Part shown: piece after piece, positions 43,839 to 52,392 of the stretch | Numbering within the stretch: position 1 is the stretch's first letter | Layout of the letters: each line of letters starts with the position of its first letter | Origin: Akkermansiaceae bacterium UBA1315 | GTDB taxonomy: Bacteria > Verrucomicrobiota > Verrucomicrobiia > Verrucomicrobiales > Akkermansiaceae | DNA length: 56,928 nt | NCBI GenBank assembly: GCA_002307065.1 | Contig: DBTN01000033.1 | Location: 1-56,928 of the forward strand | Direction of reading: 5' to 3' | The notes under the pieces: generated by a model | The model's database searches: none | Told to the model about the DNA's origin: nothing | What the model saw: the letters and a program-made list of their open reading frames with translations, nothing else | Translations under genes and position numbers: made by a program

Positions 43839-45143
43839 TTACAAACCGGTTGGATTTTGTTCGGATAATGCGGCGTCGAGGGCGCGGATGGCGTGGTCGA
43901 GCTCGCCGGTTGTCGCGGAAAGTGGTGGCATCAGAACGATGGTGTCGAGGATGGGGCGGGTGAGCAGGCCATGCGCGCGGGCTGCCTGACAGATGGATTC
44001 GCCGAAACGTTCGCCGGGCGGAAACGGTTCGCCATCGGGGCGGCGGAGGGAAATTCCGGCGACGAAACCGGCTTGGCGGATTTCGTGGACGAGCGGCTGG
44101 CGGGTTTGCAAACCGGTTAGAAGTTTCTCCAAATGGGAAATTTTCGCGGGCAGTTTTTCGAGCGTTTTTTCCGTTTCGAAAAGATCGAGGCTGGCGAGCG
44201 CGGCGGCGCAGCCGAGGGGGTTGGCGGTGTAGCTGTGGCCGTAGTAAAAGGCGCGATCTGCGGTGCCGAGAAAGGCGTCGTAGATTTTTCCGGTGGTCAG
44301 GGTGGCGGCGAGGGGCAGGTAGCCGCCGGTGATTCCTTTGGCGAGGCAGAGGAAATCCGGGATCACGTTTTCTTGCTGGCAGGCGAACATGGAGCCGGTC
44401 CGACCGAAACCAGTCATGACTTCGTCGAGGATGAGGTGGAGGCCCTTCGAATCGCACCATGCGCGGAGTTCGGCCAGCATGCCGGTGGGCCATGGGCGCA
44501 TTTCGTTGACGCCTTGGATGACCGGTTCGATGACGACACCGGCGACGTTCGACAGAATTTCCGGAGGGAAATTTTCCAGATCGGCCATGGAGGATGCTTG
44601 CTGAACGGGGAAGCCCATGCCGCGGAACCGGTCGAAAAACCGGCCGACTCCGCCGAGCGATGCCGCGCCGAGCGTGTCGCCGTGATAGCCATTTGCGAAG
44701 GCGATGAAGCCATTTCGCTGTGCCTGACCGGTTTGCTGGCGGTATTGCACGGCCATTTTTAAGGCGCATTCGATCGCGGTCGATCCGTTGTCGGAAAAGA
44801 AAACGCGCTCCAAGGTGTGCGGCGGGAAAAACGCGCAGAGACGTTCGGCCAGTTCGACCGCGCCGGGGTGGGTGAAACCGAGAAACGAGGTGTGGGCGAA
44901 TTTTTCGAGTTGATGGGAAATCGCCGCGTTGATGGCCGGATGGGCGTGGCCGTGGAGGTTTGTCCAGATCGAGGAATTTCCGTCGAAATACCGGTTTCCT
45001 TCCGAATCATAAAGCCAGCAGCCTTCGCCGCGGACGATGACAACCGGTTGATGGCTGCGGGCGCACCACTCCGATTGCCGGGTAAAGGGGTGCCAGCAAT
45101 GAGTTTGATCGGCCTCGATCCAGTGGCGGGTGTCGTCGCGCAT
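43839..45143 (-). CDS. bioA: Adenosylmethionine-8-amino-7-oxononanoate aminotransferase
   Basis: 434 aa. A class III aminotransferase with CWHPFTRQ and the W-containing N terminus of BioA, DGNSSIWTNLHGHAHP, GYHGDTLGAASLGG, the DEVMTGFGRTGSMFA segment and the PLP lysine K269 in CLAKGITGG. It transfers an amino group from SAM to KAPA to form diaminopelargonic acid in biotin synthesis. bioB, bioD and bioF are not in the window, but the biotin-dependent accB/accC genes lie 10 kb away. The upstream region contains the large inverted repeat at 45155. Confidence 0.95.
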   Translation of the reverse strand: MRDDTRHWIEADQTHCWHPFTRQSEWCARSHQPVVIVRGEGCWLYDSEGNRYFDGNSSIWTNLHGHAHPAINAAISHQLEKFAHTSFLGFTHPGAVELAERLCAFFPPHTLERVFFSDNGSTAIECALKMAVQYRQQTGQAQRNGFIAFANGYHGDTLGAASLGGVGRFFDRFRGMGFPVQQASSMADLENFPPEILSNVAGVVIEPVIQGVNEMRPWPTGMLAELRAWCDSKGLHLILDEVMTGFGRTGSMFACQQENVIPDFLCLAKGITGGYLPLAATLTTGKIYDAFLGTADRAFYYGHSYTANPLGCAAALASLDLFETEKTLEKLPAKISHLEKLLTGLQTRQPLVHEIRQAGFVAGISLRRPDGEPFPPGERFGESICQAARAHGLLTRPILDTIVLMPPLSATTGELDHAIRALDAALSEQNPTGL

Positions 45144-45154
45144 TGGCGGGAGAT

Positions 45155-45246
45155 TTGAGAATCCAGAATCAAGAATCCAGAATGAAGAGTTAGAATCGCA
45201 GCGGCGAATCTTCGCATTCTCTTGATTCTTGATTCTGGTCTCTCAA
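45155..45246. repeat. Large imperfect inverted repeat (GAATCAAGAATC/GATTCTTGATTC family)
   Basis: The left arm 45155-45183 and right arm 45216-45246 are largely complementary, with a perfect 14-bp core (CCAGAATCAAGAAT pairing with ATTCTTGATTCTGG). It lies in the divergent promoter region of bioA and prfC. Related copies occur at 27282, 51000-51160 and 51650. Confidence 0.7.
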
Positions 45247-45319
45247 GTCTGCTGGGCGGTTTGACTTGATGCGACCGGTTGCGGCGGCTATTTCGAGCGG
45301 CCCGGTTTCGGGTTTTGTT

Positions 45320-46966
45320 ATGTCGATTTCTTCTTACGCCACTCCTTCACCCGCGCTGCAACGTGAGGTGAAACGCCGTCGTTCTTTCGCGATCATTTCT
45401 CACCCGGACGCCGGAAAAACGACGCTGACGGAGAAATTTTTGCTCTATGGCGGTGCGCTGAATTTGGCGGGAAGCGTGACGGCCCGGAAAAATCAGCGGG
45501 CGACGACTTCGGACTGGATGGATTTGGAAAAGCAGCGGGGGATTTCCGTGAGTTCGACCGTGCTGCAGTTCGAATACAAGGACTGCGTGGTCAACATTCT
45601 CGACACGCCCGGGCACAAAGATTTCTCGGAAGATACGTATCGCGTTCTCACTGCGGTCGACGCGGCGGTGATGGTGGTCGATGCCGGTAAAGGGATCGAA
45701 AGCCAGACGCGGAAATTGTTCGAGGTTTGTCGGCGCCGCGGCGTGCCGATTTTCACGTTCATGAACAAGCTGGATCGTCCAGCGCGTCCGTCGATGGATT
45801 TGCTGGATGAGCTGGAATCGGTGCTGGGAATCCACGCGTTTCCGATCAACTGGCCGCTCGGTGACGGGCCGCGGTTTAAAGGCGTTTACGATCGTGAAAA
45901 AAAGCAGGTTCATCTTTTCGAGAGAACCGTTCACGGAGCATATCGGGCACCGGTCAGCGTGAAGGGGATCGAAGATGAGAGTGTGAAAGCAGCGATGGAG
46001 GAGGCGACTTATTCGCAGGTTTGTGATGAGTTGGAACTGCTGGAAGGTGCGGGTGCGGATTTCGATCTGAAAAAAGTGTTAGCGGGTGAGCTGACGCCGG
46101 TTTTCTTCGGCAGTGCGGCGAATAACTTCGGGGTTCAGCTTTTGTTAGACCGGTTCCTTGAGCTCGCTCCTCCGCCGGAAGCTCGGGAAAGCTGCGGCAT
46201 GAAAATCGAGCCGTCGTCGGAGGAATTTTCGGCATTTGTTTTCAAGATTCAGGCGAACATGAACCCGAAACACCGCGACCGGATTGCGTTCGTGCGGATC
46301 GTTTCCGGTCAGTTCAAGCGCGACATGGATGTGATCAATGGACGAACCGGTGAAAAGGTTCGTCTGGCAAACTCGCAGCGGCTTTTCGCCCGTGAACGGG
46401 AAACGGTGGACGACGCGTTTGCCGGGGATGTGGTCGGATTGGTCGGTAACTACGATTTGCTGATCGGCGATACGCTTTCGTCCAAGCCGGGTGTGGCTTT
46501 TGATGAAATTCCGCGATTTGCGCCGGAATGTTTTTCGTTCCTGCACAACAAGAGCACGGCGAAATACAAGCGGTTCCGCGATGGTTTGCAGCAGCTTTTG
46601 AAAGAAGGCGTCGCCAGTGAATTTCAGTTGTTGGATACCGGTGGTTCATCGGTTCCGTTGTTGGGCGCTGTCGGTCCGTTGCAATTCGAAGTTTTGCAAT
46701 ACCGGTTGGAAGGAGAATACGCGGCGGAGACGCGGATCGAGCAGGCGAACTGGTCGCTCGCGCGGTGGATGAAGCCGAAAGAAGGCGATCCGTTGGCCCC
46801 GGAAGCGCGGCCTGCGCTTTCACTGGGCACGGCGCTGGCTCGCGATTCGAACGGCTGGCTCGTCGCACTTTTGCCGAGCGAATGGGCGCTGAAAACGTTC
46901 TCCGACAAAAACGAAGACTGGATCATTTCCGAGCAGCCTTTCGCGCCGCCGGTGGTGGAAAAGTAA
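45320..46966 (+). CDS. prfC: Peptide chain release factor 3
   Basis: 548 aa from the ATG at 45320. GTPase motifs: G1 HPDAGKTT, G3 DTPGHKDF, G4 NKLD; the switch I segment RATTSDWMDLEKQRGISVSST is RF3-specific. A C-terminal domain with MNPKHRDRIAFVRIVSG and GPLQFEVLQYRLEGEY completes the protein. It removes RF1/RF2 from the ribosome after termination. The frame starts at 45266, but MSISSYATPSPALQREV is the usual N terminus. Its stop and the stop of the convergent beta-lactamase gene flank one AACCGGTT octamer. Confidence 0.95.
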   Translation: MSISSYATPSPALQREVKRRRSFAIISHPDAGKTTLTEKFLLYGGALNLAGSVTARKNQRATTSDWMDLEKQRGISVSSTVLQFEYKDCVVNILDTPGHKDFSEDTYRVLTAVDAAVMVVDAGKGIESQTRKLFEVCRRRGVPIFTFMNKLDRPARPSMDLLDELESVLGIHAFPINWPLGDGPRFKGVYDREKKQVHLFERTVHGAYRAPVSVKGIEDESVKAAMEEATYSQVCDELELLEGAGADFDLKKVLAGELTPVFFGSAANNFGVQLLLDRFLELAPPPEARESCGMKIEPSSEEFSAFVFKIQANMNPKHRDRIAFVRIVSGQFKRDMDVINGRTGEKVRLANSQRLFARERETVDDAFAGDVVGLVGNYDLLIGDTLSSKPGVAFDEIPRFAPECFSFLHNKSTAKYKRFRDGLQQLLKEGVASEFQLLDTGGSSVPLLGAVGPLQFEVLQYRLEGEYAAETRIEQANWSLARWMKPKEGDPLAPEARPALSLGTALARDSNGWLVALLPSEWALKTFSDKNEDWIISEQPFAPPVVEK

Positions 46967-46971
46967 CCGGT

Positions 46972-47769
46972 TTACTCGAGAACGCCGAATTTTTTCAGGC
47001 AGGCTTTTGTGAGAGAAATCCGCTTTGGTGCGGTTTCCATTTTGTCCATGTCGATGTTCAGCGCGAAGGCGTAAACGTTGTCATTTTTCTCGACCCAGCC
47101 GACGAACCAACCGGTTGGCTCAACGGATCCAGCCCAACCGGTTTTTCCGTGAAGTTTGGTGGTCGGCGTTTTTTCGAGCAGTGTGATCTCGTGCGTGGCA
47201 CTGATCGCTTCGGCGGGAAATGGGAGATCGCTTTTCGCAAGGCGAACGAGGAAACCGGTTTGTTCGATTGGGGAAATTCTGAGCGGACCTTCAAGCCAGA
47301 ACTGGTCGACTTTTGTGCCAATTTCCCTGTTGCCATAATCGAGTTTTTTCACCGACTCGGCCATTTTTTCGAGCGTGATGCGGCGAGCGAGTTCCTGATA
47401 AATTGGGACGCTGGAAATGCGGATCGCGTCGCGGAGTGAGAGGTCCTGTTCGAATTGCGGCAGGAATTGTGGCTTGCCGCCGTAGGGCAAAACTTCGTCG
47501 ACATTTTTCACCGCACCGGTTGTGAGACCGATGAGTGTGTTGGGAATTTTAAAAGTCGAAGCGGGCAGGAAACGTTTCGCAGCACGTTCGAGATTGTAAA
47601 CGTGGCGCACATTTGCCGAGACATCAAAGAGCACAAACGTACCGGTCACGTTTTCCGTTTCGAAAAGTTCCGCGAGCTCCGGTGCCTCTTTCACAACCGG
47701 TTCCGCGGCGGAACTTTCCGCGATGCTGAATGCGAAAATCAGCGAGAATAAAAAACAAAACCGGTTCAT
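46972..47769 (-). CDS. Class D (OXA-type) beta-lactamase
   Basis: 265 aa from the ATG at 47769 with a signal peptide (NRFCFLFSLIFAFSIAESSA). All class D motifs are present: S71-T-F-K74 in LPASTFKIPN, S119-x-V121 in ISSVPIY, Y145-G-N147, W158 in FWLEGPLRIS and K209-T-G211 in HGKTGWAG. The protein should be exported to the periplasm and may hydrolyse penicillins or serve in cell-wall sensing; sequence cannot tell. It is 54 bp downstream of pfkA on the same strand, in a chromosomal setting without mobile elements. It has high ACCGGT density like its neighbours, so it is probably an old resident rather than a recent acquisition. Confidence 0.92.
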   Translation of the reverse strand: MNRFCFLFSLIFAFSIAESSAAEPVVKEAPELAELFETENVTGTFVLFDVSANVRHVYNLERAAKRFLPASTFKIPNTLIGLTTGAVKNVDEVLPYGGKPQFLPQFEQDLSLRDAIRISSVPIYQELARRITLEKMAESVKKLDYGNREIGTKVDQFWLEGPLRISPIEQTGFLVRLAKSDLPFPAEAISATHEITLLEKTPTTKLHGKTGWAGSVEPTGWFVGWVEKNDNVYAFALNIDMDKMETAPKRISLTKACLKKFGVLE

Positions 47770-47823
47770 CGTAAAACGATTATCCAACCGGTTTCGGTGA
47801 ACCGCAAATGCTGAATCAACCGG

Positions 47824-48804
47824 TTACGATGCGAGCGGACCGGCGAGTTTGATCAGCGTCGAGTCCAGTTGGTATTTCTGATGGGCGACGGCTTCGATCG
47901 GAAGGTGGCCGTAAGTTCCATCGCGGAAAACCATGATCGTATTCGTTTGTCCGGCATCGAGCGAATCGACGGCGGCGACGGCGAATTTATAAGCCATCAC
48001 GCGGTCGTGAACGGTGGGTGAACCGCCGCGCTGGACGTGGCCGAGAACGGTGAGTCTGGCTTCCATGCCGATGGAATCGTTGATCCAGCGAGTGAGGTAG
48101 TCACTCATTTTCGTGCCCTCCGCGGTGATGGCGAGAACGTAGCGGCGACCGTTCGCGATCTCGTGTTTGATGCGCGCGCCGATGCTTTCCAGGTTGTAGG
48201 GCACTTCGGGCACGAGGCAGATTTCCGCGCCGCAGGAAAGTGCGCTGACGAGGGCGAGATAACCGCAGTGCCGGCCCATGACTTCGACGACAAAGGCGCG
48301 GGAAAACGAGCTGGCGGTGTCTCGGATCGAGTCGATCGATTGGCGGATCACGTTGAGCGCGGTATCCACGCCGAGGCAATAATCGGTGCCCGCGATGTCG
48401 TTATCGATGGTCGCCGGGATGCCAGCGAAAGGCACACCGAAGTCCGCGTAAAACTGGTTCAGGGCGCGGAATGAGCCGTCGCCACCGATGACGATGAGTT
48501 TTTCAATGCCGCGTTTTTTCAGGTTTTCGTAGGCCTGGCGGCGATATTCGATGTCGAAAAAGCGTTTGGAGCGCGACGAGCGGAGGATGGTTCCGCCGCG
48601 GTGAAGAATGCCAGAAACCAATTCGCGAGTGGCCAGCACGATGTTGTCGTCGATCAGTCCGCGGAGGCCATCGTAGACGAGGTAGGGTTCGTGTCCGCGT
48701 TGGGCGGCATATTCGACCGCGCATTTTACGGCGGGGTTCATTCCGGCCGAGTCTCCGCCGGATGTCATGATTGCGATGCCTTTGCGGCGAGTGGGTAATT
48801 CCAT
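47824..48804 (-). CDS. pfkA: 6-phosphofructokinase (ATP-type)
   Basis: 326 aa. ATP-binding MTSGGDSAGMNPA and IGGDGSFRA (residues 106-113); Gly110 in GGDGS is the ATP-type residue (PPi-type enzymes have Asp there). PATIDNDIAGTD (catalytic Asp), MGRHCGYLAL and GHVQRGGSPTVHD are complete. It phosphorylates fructose-6-phosphate, the committed step of glycolysis. The beta-lactamase gene follows on the same strand. Confidence 0.94.
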   Translation of the reverse strand: MELPTRRKGIAIMTSGGDSAGMNPAVKCAVEYAAQRGHEPYLVYDGLRGLIDDNIVLATRELVSGILHRGGTILRSSRSKRFFDIEYRRQAYENLKKRGIEKLIVIGGDGSFRALNQFYADFGVPFAGIPATIDNDIAGTDYCLGVDTALNVIRQSIDSIRDTASSFSRAFVVEVMGRHCGYLALVSALSCGAEICLVPEVPYNLESIGARIKHEIANGRRYVLAITAEGTKMSDYLTRWINDSIGMEARLTVLGHVQRGGSPTVHDRVMAYKFAVAAVDSLDAGQTNTIMVFRDGTYGHLPIEAVAHQKYQLDSTLIKLAGPLAS

Positions 48805-48988
48805 GAGAGCGGGGACGGGATGATCCTACTGAGTATGAAAGCAATGGCAGTGCCGAATCGTCCGGAATTTAAGCTCGGGCGGGAGGAAAAAAGAAATTCG
48901 CAATCGGAAGATGACTGGATTAGAGGTTCGGCGAATCACCGGGGAAACCGGTCTGCTGAACCTCAACGTGAAGGCCTTCTCTCCGGAA

Positions 48989-50053
48989 ATGAAATTTAAG
49001 ACCGCCGTGTTTCTGTTGCTCGCCGTCAGCGGGATCGCCAAAGCGGATCGGAATAGTCCTCTGCCAGACATGCGCGGCGGTTATCTGACGTTCTATTTGG
49101 ACAATGATTTGTTCGGTGGTGAGGACCGGGATTACACGAATGGTGCGCGGCTGTCGTGGATTTCCGACGATCGGAAAATTTCGCAACTCGGTTCGGTGCA
49201 GCGGTTTTTACGGCCGTTTTCCGGAGATCCGGACAGCTTGGAACCTTTCCGCAAGATCACTGGTTTCCAAGATCCGGAAAAAATCCGCTACAACTTCGGT
49301 TTCGCGCTGACGCAGTTGATGTACACGCCGGAGGATTTCCGGTCCTATACCCAACCGGTCGGTCAACGCCGATATGCGGGCTGGCTGGGGCTCGGATTTT
49401 CTCTCCACGTCAAGGATGACCGGATTTTGAACTCGATGGAAATGACGTTGGGAACGACCGGGAAAAATTCGCTCGCGGAAAATAGCCAGGATTTCATTCA
49501 CAGCGTCCGCGACATCGAAAAATTCAATGGCTGGGAAAATCAGATCCCGAACGAGATCACTTTTGATGTGAGCTACGTCCAAAAACGCCGGACCGGATTT
49601 TTGGAAATGGGCGATGGGAAATTCCGCATGGACGGACTGACGGAATGGGGGACTCGTCTCGGAACGTTCCGGACGGACGCGCACGTCGGCGGTTCGATCC
49701 GGATAGGTTACAATCTCCCGGGGGAGTTTTCCGATGCGAGGCTTTCATCGACCGCCTACTCGCACCGGTATTTCGGCGCGGATGCAAAAGATGAGGGCGA
49801 CTGGTCGGTCTATTTTACTGCCGGTGTCGGCGCGACCGGCGTGCTGCATGATGCGACGTTGGACGGGCCGTTATTTCGCCATTTTGAAACGGGAAATCGT
49901 CGTGAGCCGTTCTTCGCTGAAATTTACGGTGGCCTGGCTATCCGGCATCGGGACGTGGAGCTCAGCTACGTCCACACCTTGCGATCTCAGGAATATCGGG
50001 AACAAGCCCAAGCCGCGAATTTCGGATCGCTGGCGCTGCGGGTGAGGTTTTGA
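48989..50053 (+). CDS. lpxR: LpxR family outer-membrane lipid A deacylase-like protein
   Basis: 354 aa from the ATG at 48989 with a signal peptide (KFKTAVFLLLAVSGIAKA). The LpxR/DUF2219 hallmark near the N terminus (GGYLTFYLDNDLFGGEDRDYTNGARLSW) is intact, and an RRYAGWLGLGFSL strand and the C-terminal aromatic LALRVRF fit an outer-membrane barrel. LpxR removes the 3'-acyloxyacyl chain of lipid A; the activity is inferred from the family. The ORF begins upstream at 48911, but that part is not leader-like. Confidence 0.85.
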   Translation: MKFKTAVFLLLAVSGIAKADRNSPLPDMRGGYLTFYLDNDLFGGEDRDYTNGARLSWISDDRKISQLGSVQRFLRPFSGDPDSLEPFRKITGFQDPEKIRYNFGFALTQLMYTPEDFRSYTQPVGQRRYAGWLGLGFSLHVKDDRILNSMEMTLGTTGKNSLAENSQDFIHSVRDIEKFNGWENQIPNEITFDVSYVQKRRTGFLEMGDGKFRMDGLTEWGTRLGTFRTDAHVGGSIRIGYNLPGEFSDARLSSTAYSHRYFGADAKDEGDWSVYFTAGVGATGVLHDATLDGPLFRHFETGNRREPFFAEIYGGLAIRHRDVELSYVHTLRSQEYREQAQAANFGSLALRVRF

Positions 50054-50078
50054 GAAACCGGTCGGAAATTTGATTTTC

Positions 50079-50993
50079 CTACAGGCCGCGGAACTCGGTG
50101 GCGAGGCGTTTCGCGGTGGCGATGGTGTTCCGGTGAAGCTTGGCGGTGAACTCGGGCTGGCGATTGTAGCCGCCGCCGTAAAGAATCGCGACGGGGATCC
50201 GGTTTTTGATGAAGGCACCGAGCAGAACTTCGTCGCGACGTTGGATGTCTTTGAGCGAGAGGTGCATTTGGCCAAACCGGTCGTTCCGGTGATTGTCGGC
50301 GCCGGAAATCCAGATCACGAGATCGGGGGAAAAGGCGTCGAGCGCCCCGGCGAGCGTGGCGAAAAGTTGCTGAAGATACATTTCGCCTTCGACGTAGCGG
50401 ACGGTTTCGACATCGAGGGTCCCGCCGATTTTCCGAGTTGGGTAATTTTTCCCGACGTGGATCGAGTAGGTGAAAACGCGCGGATCATTTCCGAGAATCG
50501 CCGCGGTGCCATTTCCCTGATGGGCATCGGTATCGACGACCATGATTTTGATGTTCGGCTGCTTATTCTGAAGATCGCGGATGGCGATGGCGATGTCGTT
50601 AAAAACGCAATACCCCTCGCCGTGTTCGCTGAACGCGTGGTGGGTGCCGCCCGCGAGGCAAACGCCGACGCCTTCGGTGAGCGCGGCGTGGCAGGCGAGG
50701 CGGGTGGCTTCGACCTCGGTGGCGCTGCGGCTGAAAAGGTGGGGAGACGCTGGCAATCCGAGGAGGATTTGTTCTTTCCGATCAAGCGCGCCGGACTCGA
50801 TTTTCCGGATGTAGTCGCGATCATGCACCGCTTGCAGAAGATGGAGATCGGCGGCGCGGACTTCGATGATTTCCTCCGGTTTCAAAATCCCGCCATCCAG
50901 CAGCATGTCTTTTGAGACACGAAACTTGTCCATCGGGAACGGATGTCCTGACGGCAACGCAAGTTCGAGGTCCTGAGAATAAAAGCAGCGCAT
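50079..50993 (-). CDS. Histone deacetylase family protein (acetoin utilisation AcuC-like)
   Basis: 304 aa from the ATG at 50993. Zinc-dependent arginase/deacetylase-fold motifs: GGTHHAFSEHGEGYCVFND (His118-His119), VVDTDAHQGNGTA (Asp156, His158) and ISGADNHRNDRFGQM (Asp), with YGGGYNR near the end. These bind Zn and form the deacetylase charge relay. Bacterial members deacetylate acetyl-lysine or small amines; the substrate is unknown. It is divergent from the RelE-like gene; the repeat at 51000-51160 lies between them. Confidence 0.92.
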   Translation of the reverse strand: MRCFYSQDLELALPSGHPFPMDKFRVSKDMLLDGGILKPEEIIEVRAADLHLLQAVHDRDYIRKIESGALDRKEQILLGLPASPHLFSRSATEVEATRLACHAALTEGVGVCLAGGTHHAFSEHGEGYCVFNDIAIAIRDLQNKQPNIKIMVVDTDAHQGNGTAAILGNDPRVFTYSIHVGKNYPTRKIGGTLDVETVRYVEGEMYLQQLFATLAGALDAFSPDLVIWISGADNHRNDRFGQMHLSLKDIQRRDEVLLGAFIKNRIPVAILYGGGYNRQPEFTAKLHRNTIATAKRLATEFRGL

Positions 50994-50999
50994 GAGTGA

Positions 51000-51160
51000 G
51001 AGACTCTCGAATCTAAAGGAAAGAATCAAGAAAGAGGGAAAAATGGGCTAAGAATCTGGAAACCAGAGCCAGAACCCAGAATGAAAGAGCGCGTGAAACG
51101 AGACGCGTCGGCAGTCGGATTCTTGTGTCTTGATTCTTGAATCTGGATTCTCAACTCTCC
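51000..51160. repeat. Second copy of the GAATCAAGAATC/GATTCTTGATTC intergenic repeat
   Basis: The left part (near 51004-51030, with AGAATCAAGA) and the right part (51117-51160, GATTCTTG...TTGATTCTTGAATCTGGATTCTCAA) are imperfectly complementary and share words with the copy at 45155-45246. It again sits in a divergent promoter region. Confidence 0.55.
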
Positions 51161-51164
51161 CCCC

Positions 51165-51530
51165 GTGTTTCAGATTGTTTTTAACGAAATCAGTGCTGCG
51201 GAAATTTCCAGTTTGGGGACGCTCGACCAACTGGAATTGCTGGATGAATTCCGTGTTTCGGAAAAGGATCTGGAAGCGATCAACGGCGACCGGTTTGGAA
51301 AGATCGAGCGGGATGGCAAGGTGCTCTACCGGTTTCGCGCAAAAGACTACCGGTTTTATTTTGAAGTGAAAGACGCTTCGGTGGTCGTCCACCGCGTTTT
51401 GCACAAGGGAACGTTTTCCGATTTTCTTTTCCGTTCGGCAATGCCAACCGGCGGCGAAGATGAGGCGCTCGCGAACTCCAAGCATTTCTGGAAACTCATC
51501 GACGAAGGCCGGAACGCGCGGGCGCTTTGA
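51165..51530 (+). CDS. RelE/ParE-like fold protein (orphan)
   Basis: 121 aa from GTG. The core GKIERDGKVLYRFRAKDYRFYFEVKDASVVVHRVLHKGTFSDF has the order of basic, aromatic and hydrophobic strands seen in RelE-superfamily toxins. The usual antitoxin gene is missing on either side, and the protein is longer, with an acidic N-terminal region (SLGTLDQLELLDEFRVSEKDLEAI). It may be a housekeeping RelE-like protein or an orphan toxin. Similarity is by pattern only. Confidence 0.5.
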   Translation: MFQIVFNEISAAEISSLGTLDQLELLDEFRVSEKDLEAINGDRFGKIERDGKVLYRFRAKDYRFYFEVKDASVVVHRVLHKGTFSDFLFRSAMPTGGEDEALANSKHFWKLIDEGRNARAL

Positions 51531-51649
51531 GAGACTTCGAAGCTTTTTTCTAAACGCCGATTCCGTGGATTAGAAAATGGAGAATTTCGGCATTGAAAAA
51601 TCTGCGGCGATCAAAGACCGACGCACGTTGAGGCACACCAGAACCGAGT

Positions 51650-51671
51650 GATTCTTGATTCTTAAATCTGG
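51650..51671. repeat. Short copy of the intergenic repeat family
   Basis: GATTCTTGATTCTTAAATCTGG at 51650-51671, with the same ATTCTTGATTCT core, 41 bp upstream of the TPR gene start. Confidence 0.4.
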
Positions 51672-51711
51672 CCTCTTGCTTCTTCGATCGGCTTATCTCA
51701 GCATCGTCGAA

Positions 51712-52392
51712 ATGAAAATTTATGGAGTCATCGCCCTGTTGGTCATTTTGATCGGAAGCTGGTTTCTTTACTCCCGGACCGGTTCGGAAATGGCGTTGAT
51801 TGATCAAAAAATCGCTGAGTATGAAGAGATTGGCGATCCCGATGGGATGGTGCCGAAACTGGAAAGCGAGAAGCAGGGATTGGAAGGTCAGAAGACGTTT
51901 AATGGAATTCTGCTGGCGTTTCTATCGGCTGGCATCGTCGGAATTTTATTTGTGATTTTTGTGCTGCCAGCGATCGCGCATCGGGTGACGCACGCGGTTT
52001 ACGATAGCGGTGAGGAAGTGGAAAATGATCCGCTGCACGAAGCGCGTTCGCTGATCGCTCAGGGCGAATATGAAGGTGCGATCGAGGCGCTGAAAGTCGC
52101 TGCGGCGGCGGATCCGACGAACCGGTATCCGTGGGTGGAAATCGCCAAGCTGCAGAAGAACCATCTGGAAAACACTCCGGCGGCGATTCAGACAATCCGC
52201 GATGCGGTGCAGAGCCAGGATTGGGAAATCGATGATGCGGCGTTTTTGATGTTCCGCCTTTCCGAGCTGTATCACGAAAGCGGTGATGAAAACTCGGCGG
52301 CGGTCACGCTGCGGCAGGTGATCGAGCAGTTTCCAGAGACTCGACATTCCGCGAATGCCCGGCATAAGCTAAACGAGTGGGGCCTTGCATGA
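51712..52392 (+). CDS. Membrane protein with C-terminal TPR domain, coupled to comEC
   Basis: 226 aa from the ATG at 51712. Two membrane helices (IYGVIALLVILIGSWFLY; ILLAFLSAGIVGILFVIFVLPAI) flank a short coiled-coil loop (MALIDQKIAEYEEIGD). A cytoplasmic TPR-like C terminus follows (LHEARSLIAQGEYEGAIEALKVAAAADP..., FMLFRLSELYHESGDENSAAVTL). Its stop overlaps the comEC start by 4 bp (ATGA). A role as an assembly partner is a guess. The upstream in-frame region to 51655 is not included. Confidence 0.75.
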   Translation: MKIYGVIALLVILIGSWFLYSRTGSEMALIDQKIAEYEEIGDPDGMVPKLESEKQGLEGQKTFNGILLAFLSAGIVGILFVIFVLPAIAHRVTHAVYDSGEEVENDPLHEARSLIAQGEYEGAIEALKVAAAADPTNRYPWVEIAKLQKNHLENTPAAIQTIRDAVQSQDWEIDDAAFLMFRLSELYHESGDENSAAVTLRQVIEQFPETRHSANARHKLNEWGLA

